The translations under genes and the position numbers were made by a program. Of a DNA stretch of 64,000 bases, positions 1-9,688 are shown piece by piece (position 1 is the stretch's first letter; each line of letters opens with the position of its first letter). The notes below the pieces were generated by a model that was given only the letters and a program-made list of their open reading frames with translations, was not told the DNA's origin and did not search any database. The DNA is from Belliella baltica DSM 15883 (GTDB taxonomy: Bacteria > Bacteroidota > Bacteroidia > Cytophagales > Cyclobacteriaceae). The DNA is taken from contig NC_018010.1 of assembly GCF_000265405.1 (NCBI RefSeq), positions 3,617,501 through 3,681,500 of the forward strand, given 5' to 3'.

Positions 1-21
1 GGGTCTTTTAGACATAAAGTT

Positions 22-657
22 TTATTTTATTTGGTTATAATAAGCAGTAATTCTTAATAGATCTCCTCTCTTATCATGCGAAAGTCTATTTTTCCTCATG
101 TAAAGCTTCACCTCATCTTCCCGATCATCGAAAAATACCATCAAATCCTTTTTCTTTTGAGAATATTTTTGAATCTCTCCATCTTTGAAGAAAAAATAAT
201 TAAAAGCTAGTCTGTAGCCCATTCCCATCATTGGGCCTCCCCACATTGGATTCATCATCATTGGACCATTCATCCCCATACCTCTATTGTCAGTAGCCAC
301 ATATTCTCGACACAAAAGAGCTACTTCATCTCCTTGAGTTAAGACTTCAAAGAAAACAGGAGTTTGGTAATCTGTGGCTAAAGCATAGGGAAGAGAATAA
401 AACGTCCGTATCCCACCATAAATTTCATCGAAAATCTCAAACTGAGAAACGTTAGAGGCACCAAAAGTTTCAACACTTTCTCTTTGAAGCTGTACAATAT
501 TATTTTCTAAATCATACATGATCAAACCTGAATAAATCTGACCATCAGTCGCTACCACTTTGCCTTTATGCCAAATTTGAGATGGAAACTTATTTTGAGC
601 CCACGATTGCGTCAATAGGAACGACATGAAAAAAAGAAATATAAGTATCTTTTTCAT
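22..657 (-). CDS. Exported protein of unknown function with a Met/Gly-rich segment
   Basis: I do not recognise a named family. The 211-residue product begins with a classic signal peptide (MKK, hydrophobic core, cleavage after SWA-Q near residue 21), so it is exported to the periplasm or outer membrane. The first half looks like a compact beta-rich domain. Around residues 124-149 lies a Met/Gly-rich stretch with GPMMMNPMWGG at its centre. The C-terminal third is charged and Lys-rich. It lies downstream of ribBA on the same strand, about 180 bp away, and probably has its own transcript. The Met-rich stretch could bind metal such as Cu(I) or be a flexible loop; this is inference only. Confidence 0.75.
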   Translation of the reverse strand: MKKILIFLFFMSFLLTQSWAQNKFPSQIWHKGKVVATDGQIYSGLIMYDLENNIVQLQRESVETFGASNVSQFEIFDEIYGGIRTFYSLPYALATDYQTPVFFEVLTQGDEVALLCREYVATDNRGMGMNGPMMMNPMWGGPMMGMGYRLAFNYFFFKDGEIQKYSQKKKDLMVFFDDREDEVKLYMRKNRLSHDKRGDLLRITAYYNQIK

Positions 658-836
658 TTATTAAGTCTTTTGGTTTTGATGATATCATAGTAACGAATAA
701 AAATAAAGATTGGTTGATACCATAGTTGATTAAGTTATTAGAGAATAGTTGATTGTTGATCAATATATTAAACTCAATATATAAAACATTTAATCAACCA
801 TTCACTCAATTAACCTATAACTCTTTCAGTAAGAAA

Positions 837-2057
837 TCATTTATTCTTCATTATACTATGACCCATTTTATCTCTTTTAGTTTCAAGATATTTTTCATTA
901 TGGGGGTTAGCATTAATTTCAATCGGTAACTGATCTATTATTTCCAAACCATATCCAAGAAGGCCAACACGCTTTGTTGGATTATTGGTAATCAATCTGA
1001 TTTTGCTTATACCCAAATCTCTCAAAATTTGGGCACCAACACCATAATCCCTTTTATCCATTGGGAATCCCAAAGCTAGGTTCGCTTGAATAGTATCCAT
1101 TCCTTGCTCTTGAAGTTTGTAGGCTTTTAACTTATTGATTAGCCCAATTCCCCTACCTTCTTGATTCATATAAAGTACTACCCCTTTTCCTTCTTTTTCG
1201 ACCATTTCCATTGCTTTGTGCAACTGCGGTCCACAATCACATCTGCAAGAACCAAAAATATCACCCGTTACACATGAAGAATGAACTCTAACCATCACAG
1301 GTTCATCCTCTTCCCATTCTCCTTTGATAAGAGCCATGTGAACCTCATCAGTATTAGTTTGCCTATAAGCAATTAGATCAAAATCACCGAATTCTGTTGG
1401 CATTTCAACACCAATTTCTCTTTTGATCAAAGATTCATTTTTCAATCTGTAAGCAATTAAATCTTTGATAGATACTAACTTCAAGTCAAAACGTTTGGCA
1501 ACCTCAAATAAATCGGAAAGTCTGGCCATTGTACCATCTTCATTCATGATTTCTACCAAAACTCCAGCGGGTTGAAGCCCTGCCAACCTTGAAAAATCAA
1601 TAGCTGCTTCTGTATGACCTGCTCTTCTAAGTACGCCTCCTCTTTTGGCTTTTAATGGAAAAATATGTCCAGGTTTACCTAGTTCATCTGGATGAATAGA
1701 ATCATCAACAAGTGCTCTGATAGTTTTTGCACGATCACTAGCGGAAATCCCCGTGGTACAACCATGACCTACCAAATCTACTGAAACAGTAAATGGAGTT
1801 TCAAAAGCTGCTGTATTGCTACCTACCATTAACTGAAGGCCTAATTTTTCGCATCTATCTTCTATCAAAGGCGCACAAATTAAACCACGCCCATGTGTAG
1901 CCATAAAGTTGATAATTTCTGGAGTTACTTTTTCTGCAGCACAAACAAAGTCACCTTCATTTTCTCTATCCTCATCATCTACGACAATGATCACTTCTCC
2001 ATTTTTAATTGCTTCTATGGCTTCCTCGATGGAATGCAGTTGATTTTCTTGAGACAT
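837..2057 (-). CDS. ribBA: Bifunctional 3,4-dihydroxy-2-butanone-4-phosphate synthase / GTP cyclohydrolase II
   Basis: Supplies both precursors of riboflavin: DHBP from ribulose 5-phosphate and the pyrimidine from GTP. The N-terminal RibB domain shows the acidic metal site [11 protein letters not shown] at residues 27-37. The RibA domain, from about residue 205, has the zinc motif [16 protein letters not shown] (261-276) and the NQEGRGIG loop. At 406 residues it has the usual fusion length. The frame stays open 25 codons further upstream, but homologues begin at the MSQENQ methionine used here. No FMN riboswitch was seen upstream. dnaG ends about 90 bp upstream on the same strand. Confidence 0.96.
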   Translation of the reverse strand: MSQENQLHSIEEAIEAIKNGEVIIVVDDEDRENEGDFVCAAEKVTPEIINFMATHGRGLICAPLIEDRCEKLGLQLMVGSNTAAFETPFTVSVDLVGHGCTTGISASDRAKTIRALVDDSIHPDELGKPGHIFPLKAKRGGVLRRAGHTEAAIDFSRLAGLQPAGVLVEIMNEDGTMARLSDLFEVAKRFDLKLVSIKDLIAYRLKNESLIKREIGVEMPTEFGDFDLIAYRQTNTDEVHMALIKGEWEEDEPVMVRVHSSCVTGDIFGSCRCDCGPQLHKAMEMVEKEGKGVVLYMNQEGRGIGLINKLKAYKLQEQGMDTIQANLALGFPMDKRDYGVGAQILRDLGISKIRLITNNPTKRVGLLGYGLEIIDQLPIEINANPHNEKYLETKRDKMGHSIMKNK

Positions 2058-2144
2058 AATTTTATTTTGAGTGCTATTGATTAGGGTTTGTAAAATTACA
2101 AGTTTTATGGGATTAAAACCGAGTAAAACCAATTAATGTTTGGT

Positions 2145-4088
2145 CTAGCTGCTGATTACTATTCCGAGTTGCTTGTCTATTTCGATCTGAAAGCCTTTCA
2201 GTTCCATATACACTTTCAAAAGATCATCCATGGAATCGTTGGAACCTTTGGAATCTTGTGCTTCCTTTATTTTGATTCTAGCTTCTTCTAGCATTTTTTT
2301 TATCACTTTCTGTTTTAATCTCAGAATGTTGTCATAGACAGACTTAGCTAAATCATCGGCTTCTGTTATTGTAAATATTTTATGCCTCTCTTCCCAAAGT
2401 TTAGAGATTTCATGTTTTCTAGTTATCATATTGATGATCTCCCTTTTGACTTCTGCATCAGGAGAATTTAAGAAATACTCAGGCTGAGGTAAGATATCAT
2501 TTGCCAATGCATCTTTATACAAATTCAAAATCTTGTTGAAAACAGGAGTCTCAAATTTCAAGTCTTCAGTTTCTTGCAATAAATAAGCACAAACACTCAA
2601 TTCTTCTGACACCATCTCAAAACCATAGTTCACCAACATCCGCATCATTTCTCTTTCTTGAGCTTCTAGCTGTGTGGTGTAGGAAACATGCTCTTCCTGA
2701 GTTGGCAAGAACTCCTCAAATGGTGTTTCTTGTGTCTCTTGATCTCGCTGATCTCTAAAATATTGATCCTTTTGTACCTTAAGGATTATCTTATTCAATT
2801 CTACTTGAATGATCTCCTCGTCTATTTCAAGTAGGTTTGCAGATTGACGAATGTAAACTGTCCTGATGATCGGGTCAGGAATTTTCGACAAACTCAAAAC
2901 CACCTGCTTGATTAGATCTGCTCTTTTGACTGGGTCATTTGAAGCTTCCTCAGCATGTAATCCAATTTTGAATGCGATAAAATCCTGAGCGTGGGAAGTC
3001 AAGTAAGCATTAAATACCTCTGAGCCTACTTTTCTTGAATAACTATCAGGATCATCCCCGTCAGGAAAAACCACAGCCTTGACATTCAACCCCCCTTCGA
3101 GTAGCATATCAATTCCACGAAGTGAGGCTTTGATCCCTGCCGCATCTCCATCAAAAAGGACAGTCACATTATCTGTAAATCTCTTGATCAGCTTGATTTG
3201 ATTTTCCGTCAAGGAAGTCCCAGAAGATGCTACCACATTTTCGATACCTGACAAATGCAGAGAAACCACATCCGTATAGCCTTCTACCAAATAACAATTG
3301 TCCTTTTCTCTAATAGATTTCTTTGCCTGAAACATGCCGTACAGCACATCACTTTTGTGATAGACTTCTGTCTCAGGTGAATTGATGTATTTTGGTTGCT
3401 TTTTGTCTTGCGTGAGAATCCTCGCACCAAAACCAATTGGTTTTCCGCCTAGATTATGAATAGTGAACGTCACTCGCCCCCTAAATCTGTCATACAACCT
3501 AGAAGGATCACCTTCTTTCTGTAAGATCAATCCAGCTTTGAGGAGAATTTCTTCTGAATGTCCAGCAGCTTTCGCTGCTTTGAGCAAATGATCCCATCCC
3601 TCTAGAGTATATCCCAAATCAAACTTTTCAATGATCGCTTGACTAAAACCTCTCTCTTTAAAGTAACTTAATCCAATAGCGCGGCCCTCTTCTGACTTGA
3701 GATTGTTTACAAAAAAATCTTTGGCAAAATTCAATGCGATGTAAAGACTTTCTCTCTCATTGTAAGCCTGAATATCTTCAGGAGTGGATGCCTTATCTTC
3801 TTCGATTTCAATGCCATATTTCTGTGCGAGGTGCTTGATAGCCTCACCAAAACCTATTCCTTCAATGTCCATCACAAATTGGATAGGATCCCCTGCTTTG
3901 CCACATCCAAAACATTTGTAAATCTGTTTGGCTGGAGAAACCGAAAAGGAGGGGGATTTTTCATTGTGAAAAGGACAACAAGCCCATAGGTTCTGACCTT
4001 TCTTTTTCAAAGGGACATAATCATTTACCACATCCTCAATGTCTGCCCTTTCTCTAACTTTTTCTGTGGTGGCTCTACTTATTCCCAT
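2145..4088 (-). CDS. dnaG: DNA primase
   Basis: Makes the RNA primers for chromosome replication. The N-terminal zinc-binding domain has the pattern C38-x2-H41 ... C59-x2-C62 in CPFHNEKSP and YKCFGCGKAGD. The catalytic core with its TOPRIM fold follows, with VEGYTDVVSL and the VLFDGDAAG metal-binding aspartates. The C-terminal third is the weakly conserved helicase-interaction region. The 647-residue length is normal for Bacteroidota DnaG. The start is a clear ATG, and a TATCTTTG -7-like box lies on the minus strand at 4108-4115. A divergent gene (mrp) starts 185 bp away. Confidence 0.97.
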   Translation of the reverse strand: MGISRATTEKVRERADIEDVVNDYVPLKKKGQNLWACCPFHNEKSPSFSVSPAKQIYKCFGCGKAGDPIQFVMDIEGIGFGEAIKHLAQKYGIEIEEDKASTPEDIQAYNERESLYIALNFAKDFFVNNLKSEEGRAIGLSYFKERGFSQAIIEKFDLGYTLEGWDHLLKAAKAAGHSEEILLKAGLILQKEGDPSRLYDRFRGRVTFTIHNLGGKPIGFGARILTQDKKQPKYINSPETEVYHKSDVLYGMFQAKKSIREKDNCYLVEGYTDVVSLHLSGIENVVASSGTSLTENQIKLIKRFTDNVTVLFDGDAAGIKASLRGIDMLLEGGLNVKAVVFPDGDDPDSYSRKVGSEVFNAYLTSHAQDFIAFKIGLHAEEASNDPVKRADLIKQVVLSLSKIPDPIIRTVYIRQSANLLEIDEEIIQVELNKIILKVQKDQYFRDQRDQETQETPFEEFLPTQEEHVSYTTQLEAQEREMMRMLVNYGFEMVSEELSVCAYLLQETEDLKFETPVFNKILNLYKDALANDILPQPEYFLNSPDAEVKREIINMITRKHEISKLWEERHKIFTITEADDLAKSVYDNILRLKQKVIKKMLEEARIKIKEAQDSKGSNDSMDDLLKVYMELKGFQIEIDKQLGIVISS

Positions 4089-4273
4089 AAACTCAAAATC
4101 GAAGAGTCAAAGATAAAAAGTATTCCTGCAAAACATAAAGTGGCTTGAAGAAACTATTTGCAGGTTTGAAAAGTTAAAACTTTGACAAATAAAATTCTGA
4201 TTAGAGTAAAAGTTCGGGTTTTATTTAGAACAATTATAAGTTAACTTGCACCAAAATTCAGACTACTTAATTC

Positions 4274-5368
4274 ATGAGCTTTACTAAAGAAAAAGTCCTC
4301 CAAGCGCTTTCTACCGTAGAAGATCCAGATCTAAAAAAGGATCTGGTAACACTTGGGATGATCCAAAATATAGAAATTGAAGGAAATAAACTAAGCTTTA
4401 AAGTGGTTTTAACCACTCCTGCTTGTCCTTTAAAGGAAGTTATCAAAAACAATTGTATCGATGCCTTAGAAAATGCTTTAGGAAAAGATTTAGATCTAGA
4501 TATTTTTATGACTTCTAGCGTAACAACTACAAGGGATAATACTCCTCTTTTGCCTCAAGTAAAAAATATAATCGCAATTGCTTCGGGTAAAGGTGGAGTA
4601 GGAAAATCAACTACAGCTTGTAATCTAGCCGTGGCGCTAGCTAAATCAGGTGCAAAGGTTGGCTTAATCGATGCTGATATTTCTGGACCTTCAGTCCCTA
4701 CGATGTTCAATGTAGAAAGCGAGCAACCTTCTGTGAAGCAAATTGATGGAAAAAACATCATCATACCTATTGAGCAATATGGAGTAAAATTGATGTCTAT
4801 AGGTTTTCTAACCCCTTCTGACTCAGCTGTGGTTTGGAGAGGCCCAATGGCAAGTTCAGCATTGAAGCAATTCATTGGAGATGTAGAATGGGGTGAATTA
4901 GATTACTTATTAATAGACTTACCTCCAGGAACTTCTGATATTCATTTGACAATGGTGCAAACCATACCGGTGACTGGCGCCGTAATTGTCACAACGCCAC
5001 AAAAGGTTGCTTTGGCAGATGCTACAAAAGGTTTGACAATGTTTAAACAACCTCAGATTAATGTACCGATCTTAGGTGTTATCGAAAATATGGCTTATTT
5101 TACGCCTGTGGAGCTACCTGACAACAAATATTACATCTTTGGAAAAGAGGGAGGTCGGAAATTGGCTGAAAAATTTAATGTTCCATTTCTTGGTGAGGTT
5201 CCTATAATACAAAGTATAAGAGAAAGTGGAGATACCGGTTATCCTGCCGTATTTAAAGAAGGACTTACTCAGAAAGCGTTTTCTGAACTTGCTGAATCTG
5301 TAGCAAGACAAGTGGCTATCAGGAATGCTGAAAAAAGTAAAACTGAAGTAGTACATATCAATAGTTAA
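4274..5368 (+). CDS. Mrp/Nbp35-family P-loop ATPase, Fe-S cluster carrier
   Basis: Mrp/ApbC proteins bind and transfer Fe-S clusters in the cytoplasm. Residues 1-90 form a DUF59/MIP18-like domain (VEDPDLKKDLVTLGM). The deviant Walker A motif SGKGGVGKSTTACN sits near residue 105, followed by DADISGPSVP and DLPPGTSD. The CxxC that usually follows NMAYF is absent: the sequence runs NMAYFTPVELPDNKYYIF with no cysteine. The next gene on the same strand is an Nfu-type scaffold, which supports an Fe-S role. Length 364 residues. Family assignment is firm; cluster transfer is inferred from the family. Confidence 0.93.
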   Translation: MSFTKEKVLQALSTVEDPDLKKDLVTLGMIQNIEIEGNKLSFKVVLTTPACPLKEVIKNNCIDALENALGKDLDLDIFMTSSVTTTRDNTPLLPQVKNIIAIASGKGGVGKSTTACNLAVALAKSGAKVGLIDADISGPSVPTMFNVESEQPSVKQIDGKNIIIPIEQYGVKLMSIGFLTPSDSAVVWRGPMASSALKQFIGDVEWGELDYLLIDLPPGTSDIHLTMVQTIPVTGAVIVTTPQKVALADATKGLTMFKQPQINVPILGVIENMAYFTPVELPDNKYYIFGKEGGRKLAEKFNVPFLGEVPIIQSIRESGDTGYPAVFKEGLTQKAFSELAESVARQVAIRNAEKSKTEVVHINS

Positions 5369-5518
5369 ATTCAATAGTCTAAAAATTACTATAAACTGTT
5401 GAAAAATTGAAAGTTAAGATACTTCCTTGAGGGAATAAGATTTACTTAAATCTAATTTCTAGAAGTTAAAATGAAATAACTAATAATTATGCCAAGCATT
5501 AAAATATAGATTATACAG

Positions 5519-5761
5519 ATGGAGATGAATGATAAAATTGAACAAGCACTAGATAATATCAGACCTTATTTAGAAGCTGACGGGGGCAATGTGAGGGTAG
5601 TTGAATTGACCGATGAAATGGTCTTAAGGTTGGAACTTACAGGTGCTTGTAGTTCTTGCCCAATGTCAACAATGACTTTGAAGGCGGGAGTTGAAGAAGC
5701 CATTAAAAGAGCTATTCCTGAAATCATTAGGGTTGAAGCTATTAATGTTGCAGTAGCATAA
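5519..5761 (+). CDS. NifU C-terminal domain (Nfu-type) Fe-S protein
   Basis: An 80-residue stand-alone Nfu domain that would hold and deliver an Fe-S cluster. The hallmark C44-x2-C47 in TGACSSCPMST is intact, as is EADGGNVRVVEL near the N terminus. It follows mrp by 150 bp and probably works with it in Fe-S maturation. A second ATG lies two codons downstream; I kept the first. The next gene starts about 16 bp after the stop. Confidence 0.93.
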   Translation: MEMNDKIEQALDNIRPYLEADGGNVRVVELTDEMVLRLELTGACSSCPMSTMTLKAGVEEAIKRAIPEIIRVEAINVAVA

Positions 5762-5777
5762 ATTAGCTTTGAACAGT

Positions 5778-8700
5778 ATGGTTAGGATATTTCAAACATC
5801 ATGGATAAGAATTTTCTTATCCATTTTCCTTTTACTTTTTAGTACGAGCATATATTCACAAAACTTTTTCGGGAAACCTTTTCAGCATATTCATGATGAA
5901 AAGTGTGCTTCATCACATCTAGAACAGATGCAGGAAGAAGCATTAGGCATTTATGGTAGTAAAGATTACTTTGAATCATGGATGTCTGGAAAGATTGAGG
6001 AAATATCAAAAAAACCATCTATTCAAAGTCGAATTCAAAATGAAAGAAGAGTAATTCCAGTTGTTGTTCATGTCATACACAATGGAACCAATATTGGAGA
6101 AGGTGCAAATATTCCACTTTCTCAAATAACCTCACAAATTAATTCCTTGAATGAAGATTTCAGAAGGCAAAATCCTGATCAAAACCTTACTCCAGTTGAA
6201 TTTTCGACGGTAGCGGCAGATGCAAATATTGAATTCGTCCTTGCTAAAGTAGATCCGAATGGACTGCCAACTAGTGGTATTGTAAGAGTTCAAGGATCAA
6301 AAAGTACATATAGTCCAAATGATGCTGCTTTAATCTCTTCTATTTCAGCATGGCCACCAGAAGATTATTTAAATATTTGGGTTGTCCCAATCAATCAGCC
6401 ATTTATTGGCTATGCTACTTTTCCAGTTTCTGACTTACCAGGCTTGAACTTTTCCCCGAGTCCAAGAGAACTTGATGGAGTGACTATTGATTATAGGTAT
6501 TTTGGAAGTGGAGGTAGTGCTGTATCTGGATCAAGAGGGAGAACAGCCACCCACGAAGTAGGGCATTTTTTAGGTTTAAGGCATATCTGGGGCGATCCTA
6601 ATGCTTCTCAAGATGGATGTTCTGTTGATGATTTTGTACAAGACACTCCAAATCAAGATACTCCAAACAATAATTGTCGTATTAATAACCCAAGATTTAG
6701 TTGTGAATCCAGGGATATGACTGAAAACTACATGGATTTCACACCTGATGCGTGTATGAATTTATTCACACAAGGTCAAGTTGGAAGAATGAATGTAGTT
6801 TTAGAGTTTAGCCCAAGAAGAGGTTCTTTGATTAATAATTTCGCAACTGTTGATCCTGTCGTTCCAAATTTAGACTTATCAATTGATGAAATTATTAATC
6901 CTCAAGATTTGATTTGTAGCAATACTAGTGTTCCTCAAGTGGAAGTAATTAACAGGGGATCGGAAATTATAAACACAACTAGGATTCAATTAATATTTGG
7001 AGGTAGTATTCTTGAAACTAGAAATTTCAACCTGAATTTATCCTTAGGAGAATCTACAATCCTCTCATTCAACCCAATCAATATACCGGGTAATGGACAA
7101 ACTTTATTTGAAGCCAGAATACTTGAAGTAAATGGAACAGTAGATGACAATTTAGAAAATAACGCCCTGACGAGCAGACCGGTATTACAACCAGAAATTT
7201 CGCTTCCTTATTCTTTAAATCTTAGTGAAGCAAATAATGATTGGTTAGTTAGGAATCCGGACAATAGCTTCACATGGGAAAATATCTCACTTCCAATTTC
7301 TGGTCAGAATCAAAACGTCTTATGGATAAGACATTATGAATATGATGCATTGGGGCAACAGGACTTTTTTATCTCTCCATCAATAAACCTAAATAATTTT
7401 CCAAATGCTCAATTGACTTTTAATATGGCTCATAGTCCATATGATGCGGTAGGAATTTCGGACTTTCTATATGTAGCTGTCTCTACAGACTGTGGAAATA
7501 CATTTGACATAATCAATGCTCCATATAATAAGGATAGCAATCTTTTGCAAACAACTTCACCGCAGCAGAATGAATTTATTCCAACCTCTAATAATCAATT
7601 CCGAAGAGAAATATTGAATCTATCTCAGTTTTCTGAATTTGATAATATTAGAATAGCGTTCATCACTCAAAATGGCTATGGAAATAATATTTTCATCAAA
7701 GACATAGAAATTCTTCCTGAAGAAATTTTCAATTATCGAATTGATTTAAATGAACTAGTTAGTCCAGGACCAATTCATGATGGTTCTCAAACTACGGAAA
7801 TTGTACAAATCACGAATACCGGAAATCTTCCGATTGAGAGTTTTGTATTGCAAAGAAGAACAAATAATGGTGGTTTACAGAGCTTTGTCGCTCGTGGAGA
7901 ACAGTTAGCCGAAGGTGAATCCACTACTGTAGAAATTCCAAACTCACTTGTGGCCACAGGAGTATCTAGGTCTCAGTACAATTTACTTTTTCCAAACTTT
8001 GATCAAAATCCTGGAAATGAATCAGAGTTAATTCGATTTACTGAGAAAAATGAAAATGAAATCAGAGCACCTTGGAGACAAAATTTCAACCTTTCTATTA
8101 ATCTACAACCTTGGTCAAGTATCAATACAATTTCTAATAGCAACAGTTGGACGGCAATTCCAATTCAAAGCGAAAATCAAAATAATGTAGTTGTTTTGGA
8201 GGGTAACAATTCTAATCAAATGAATTGGCTTGGTTCTCCAGTTTTCGACCTTTCTATTAGCAGACAAGCAAGTGTTTTTTACAGCATTGCTGCAAGCAAC
8301 CAATCCCAAAGCACAATATTCAAAGTTATGGCAAGTGAGGATGGGGGTGTAACTTATTCTGAATTAGAGAGAATGGTTGGTAATGAAATCAATACTACAG
8401 GATCAGGAGTAATCAATCCAAACAACAGAACTGAATTTAGAAGAGAGTTTATCAATTTAAATGAATTTTCAGGACAAGGAAAAGATAAAATCAGAATTGC
8501 TTTTGTTGTGGAAAATGGAGATTCCTCGAATGATCCTGTTTACATTGATGACATTGAGCTGTATCTTTCCTCTAACCCAGAGCCTATTGATCCAGGGTTA
8601 GGAAACACGGTCATATTCCCTAACCCTGCCAGAGAAGTCTTCAATATAGCTTTCAATTTTGCTACCTATGAATCTGTAAATATTCAAATTATTTCTTCAG

Positions 8701-8846
8701 CAGGCGCAGTGGTTCAAGATATTGATTATCCAAACACATTGAATCAAACATACAGTTTCTCAACCGATCTATTTTCGAAAGGAGTCTTCATTGTGAAGAT
8801 TACGAGCAACTCTATTACAGAGACCAGAAAGTTGATTATTCATTAG
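5778..8846 (+). CDS. Secreted M43-type metallopeptidase with T9SS sorting domain
   Basis: A 1022-residue zinc protease of the pappalysin/cytophagalysin (M43) type, predicted to be extracellular or surface-attached. After an N-terminal signal segment, the catalytic motif HEVGHFLGLRH (about residue 259) is followed by a Met-turn in ENYMDFTPDACMNLF. The middle has repeated beta-sandwich-like segments related to CARDB/MAM modules. The C terminus has a type A sorting domain (VIFPNPAREVFNIAF ... TRKLIIH). A TTG at 5769 would add three residues; I chose the ATG at 5778. The substrate is unknown. Confidence 0.92.
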   Translation: MVRIFQTSWIRIFLSIFLLLFSTSIYSQNFFGKPFQHIHDEKCASSHLEQMQEEALGIYGSKDYFESWMSGKIEEISKKPSIQSRIQNERRVIPVVVHVIHNGTNIGEGANIPLSQITSQINSLNEDFRRQNPDQNLTPVEFSTVAADANIEFVLAKVDPNGLPTSGIVRVQGSKSTYSPNDAALISSISAWPPEDYLNIWVVPINQPFIGYATFPVSDLPGLNFSPSPRELDGVTIDYRYFGSGGSAVSGSRGRTATHEVGHFLGLRHIWGDPNASQDGCSVDDFVQDTPNQDTPNNNCRINNPRFSCESRDMTENYMDFTPDACMNLFTQGQVGRMNVVLEFSPRRGSLINNFATVDPVVPNLDLSIDEIINPQDLICSNTSVPQVEVINRGSEIINTTRIQLIFGGSILETRNFNLNLSLGESTILSFNPINIPGNGQTLFEARILEVNGTVDDNLENNALTSRPVLQPEISLPYSLNLSEANNDWLVRNPDNSFTWENISLPISGQNQNVLWIRHYEYDALGQQDFFISPSINLNNFPNAQLTFNMAHSPYDAVGISDFLYVAVSTDCGNTFDIINAPYNKDSNLLQTTSPQQNEFIPTSNNQFRREILNLSQFSEFDNIRIAFITQNGYGNNIFIKDIEILPEEIFNYRIDLNELVSPGPIHDGSQTTEIVQITNTGNLPIESFVLQRRTNNGGLQSFVARGEQLAEGESTTVEIPNSLVATGVSRSQYNLLFPNFDQNPGNESELIRFTEKNENEIRAPWRQNFNLSINLQPWSSINTISNSNSWTAIPIQSENQNNVVVLEGNNSNQMNWLGSPVFDLSISRQASVFYSIAASNQSQSTIFKVMASEDGGVTYSELERMVGNEINTTGSGVINPNNRTEFRREFINLNEFSGQGKDKIRIAFVVENGDSSNDPVYIDDIELYLSSNPEPIDPGLGNTVIFPNPAREVFNIAFNFATYESVNIQIISSAGAVVQDIDYPNTLNQTYSFSTDLFSKGVFIVKITSNSITETRKLIIH

Positions 8847-8914
8847 GCACATTTATTGGTATAATTTTGAATATAATTTTACCTTTATCCGTTAGTTATT
8901 AAAAAAGTCGCTGC

Positions 8915-9688
8915 ATGAGCCAAATAAAAGATTCAATTAAAAAAGTTGGGATTCACATTGGGATAATTTTGGGAATAATAATCCTACTTTCTTTTACTTT
9001 TCTTAAGATATTTTTACCCTCTTACACGAATCATGGCGAGACTGTATCCGTTCCGGATGTAACAGGTTTTGATTTTGAAGAAGTAGAGAGCTTTTTAAGT
9101 ACACGAGATTTGAAATATGAGATCAACATAGATAGTGGGTTCAATTCTGACTTGAAGCCCTTTACAGTACTAAAGCAAAATCCAAAACCAGGAAATAAAG
9201 TAAAGTCTGGGAGAAAAATCTATTTAACTTTAAATTCCAAAAATGCTCCTTTACTTAAAATGCCAAATCTTGTTAATAGTCCTTTAAAAAACGTTCAGGA
9301 AATTCTTTCTAATATAGGTTTGGTTAGAGGAGAAATCAAATATGTTCCAGACATCGGAATTAATGTAGTTTTAGAACAAAAGTATAGAGGTAGAAATATT
9401 CCTGAAGGATTTGAAATCCCAAAAGGATCTCAAATTGATTTGGTTGTGGGTGATGGATTAGGAAATCAGATTCTAGATGTTCCAAATTTAATTGGAATGG
9501 ATGAGATTGATGCAGAGTTTCTAATTATTGGATCAGGTCTTCGAATGGGGAGAATCAATTATGTAACAACCGATACAGTACCTCAAGGCACAATCGTACA
9601 ACATTTGCCTCCTGCTGGTGCAGAGGTCAAAACAGGAGAGCCAATAGATCTTTGGATTTCAGAAATAGCAAAACAAAGAGATTTTTAA
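8915..9688 (+). CDS. Membrane-anchored protein with three PASTA domains
   Basis: One N-terminal transmembrane helix (about residues 11-33) is followed by three PASTA repeats. They begin at VSVPDVTGFDFEE, LLKMPNLVNSPLK and ILDVPNLIGMDEID, and each ends in a basic, Gly-containing strand. PASTA domains bind peptidoglycan fragments in Gram-positive kinases; no kinase domain is present here, as is usual for Bacteroidota stand-alone PASTA proteins. The stop codon overlaps the next start (TAATG), so the following T9SS protein is probably translated in a coupled fashion. A TAATTTTG -7-like box lies at 8862-8869. Confidence 0.92.
   Translation: MSQIKDSIKKVGIHIGIILGIIILLSFTFLKIFLPSYTNHGETVSVPDVTGFDFEEVESFLSTRDLKYEINIDSGFNSDLKPFTVLKQNPKPGNKVKSGRKIYLTLNSKNAPLLKMPNLVNSPLKNVQEILSNIGLVRGEIKYVPDIGINVVLEQKYRGRNIPEGFEIPKGSQIDLVVGDGLGNQILDVPNLIGMDEIDAEFLIIGSGLRMGRINYVTTDTVPQGTIVQHLPPAGAEVKTGEPIDLWISEIAKQRDF

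Noticed and set aside
2058..2144. FMN riboswitch before ribBA
   Set aside because: The short upstream region does not contain the conserved RFN-element boxes.
4267..4452. Minus-strand frame opposite the start of mrp
   Set aside because: Shadow of the plus-strand coding sequence with no protein features.
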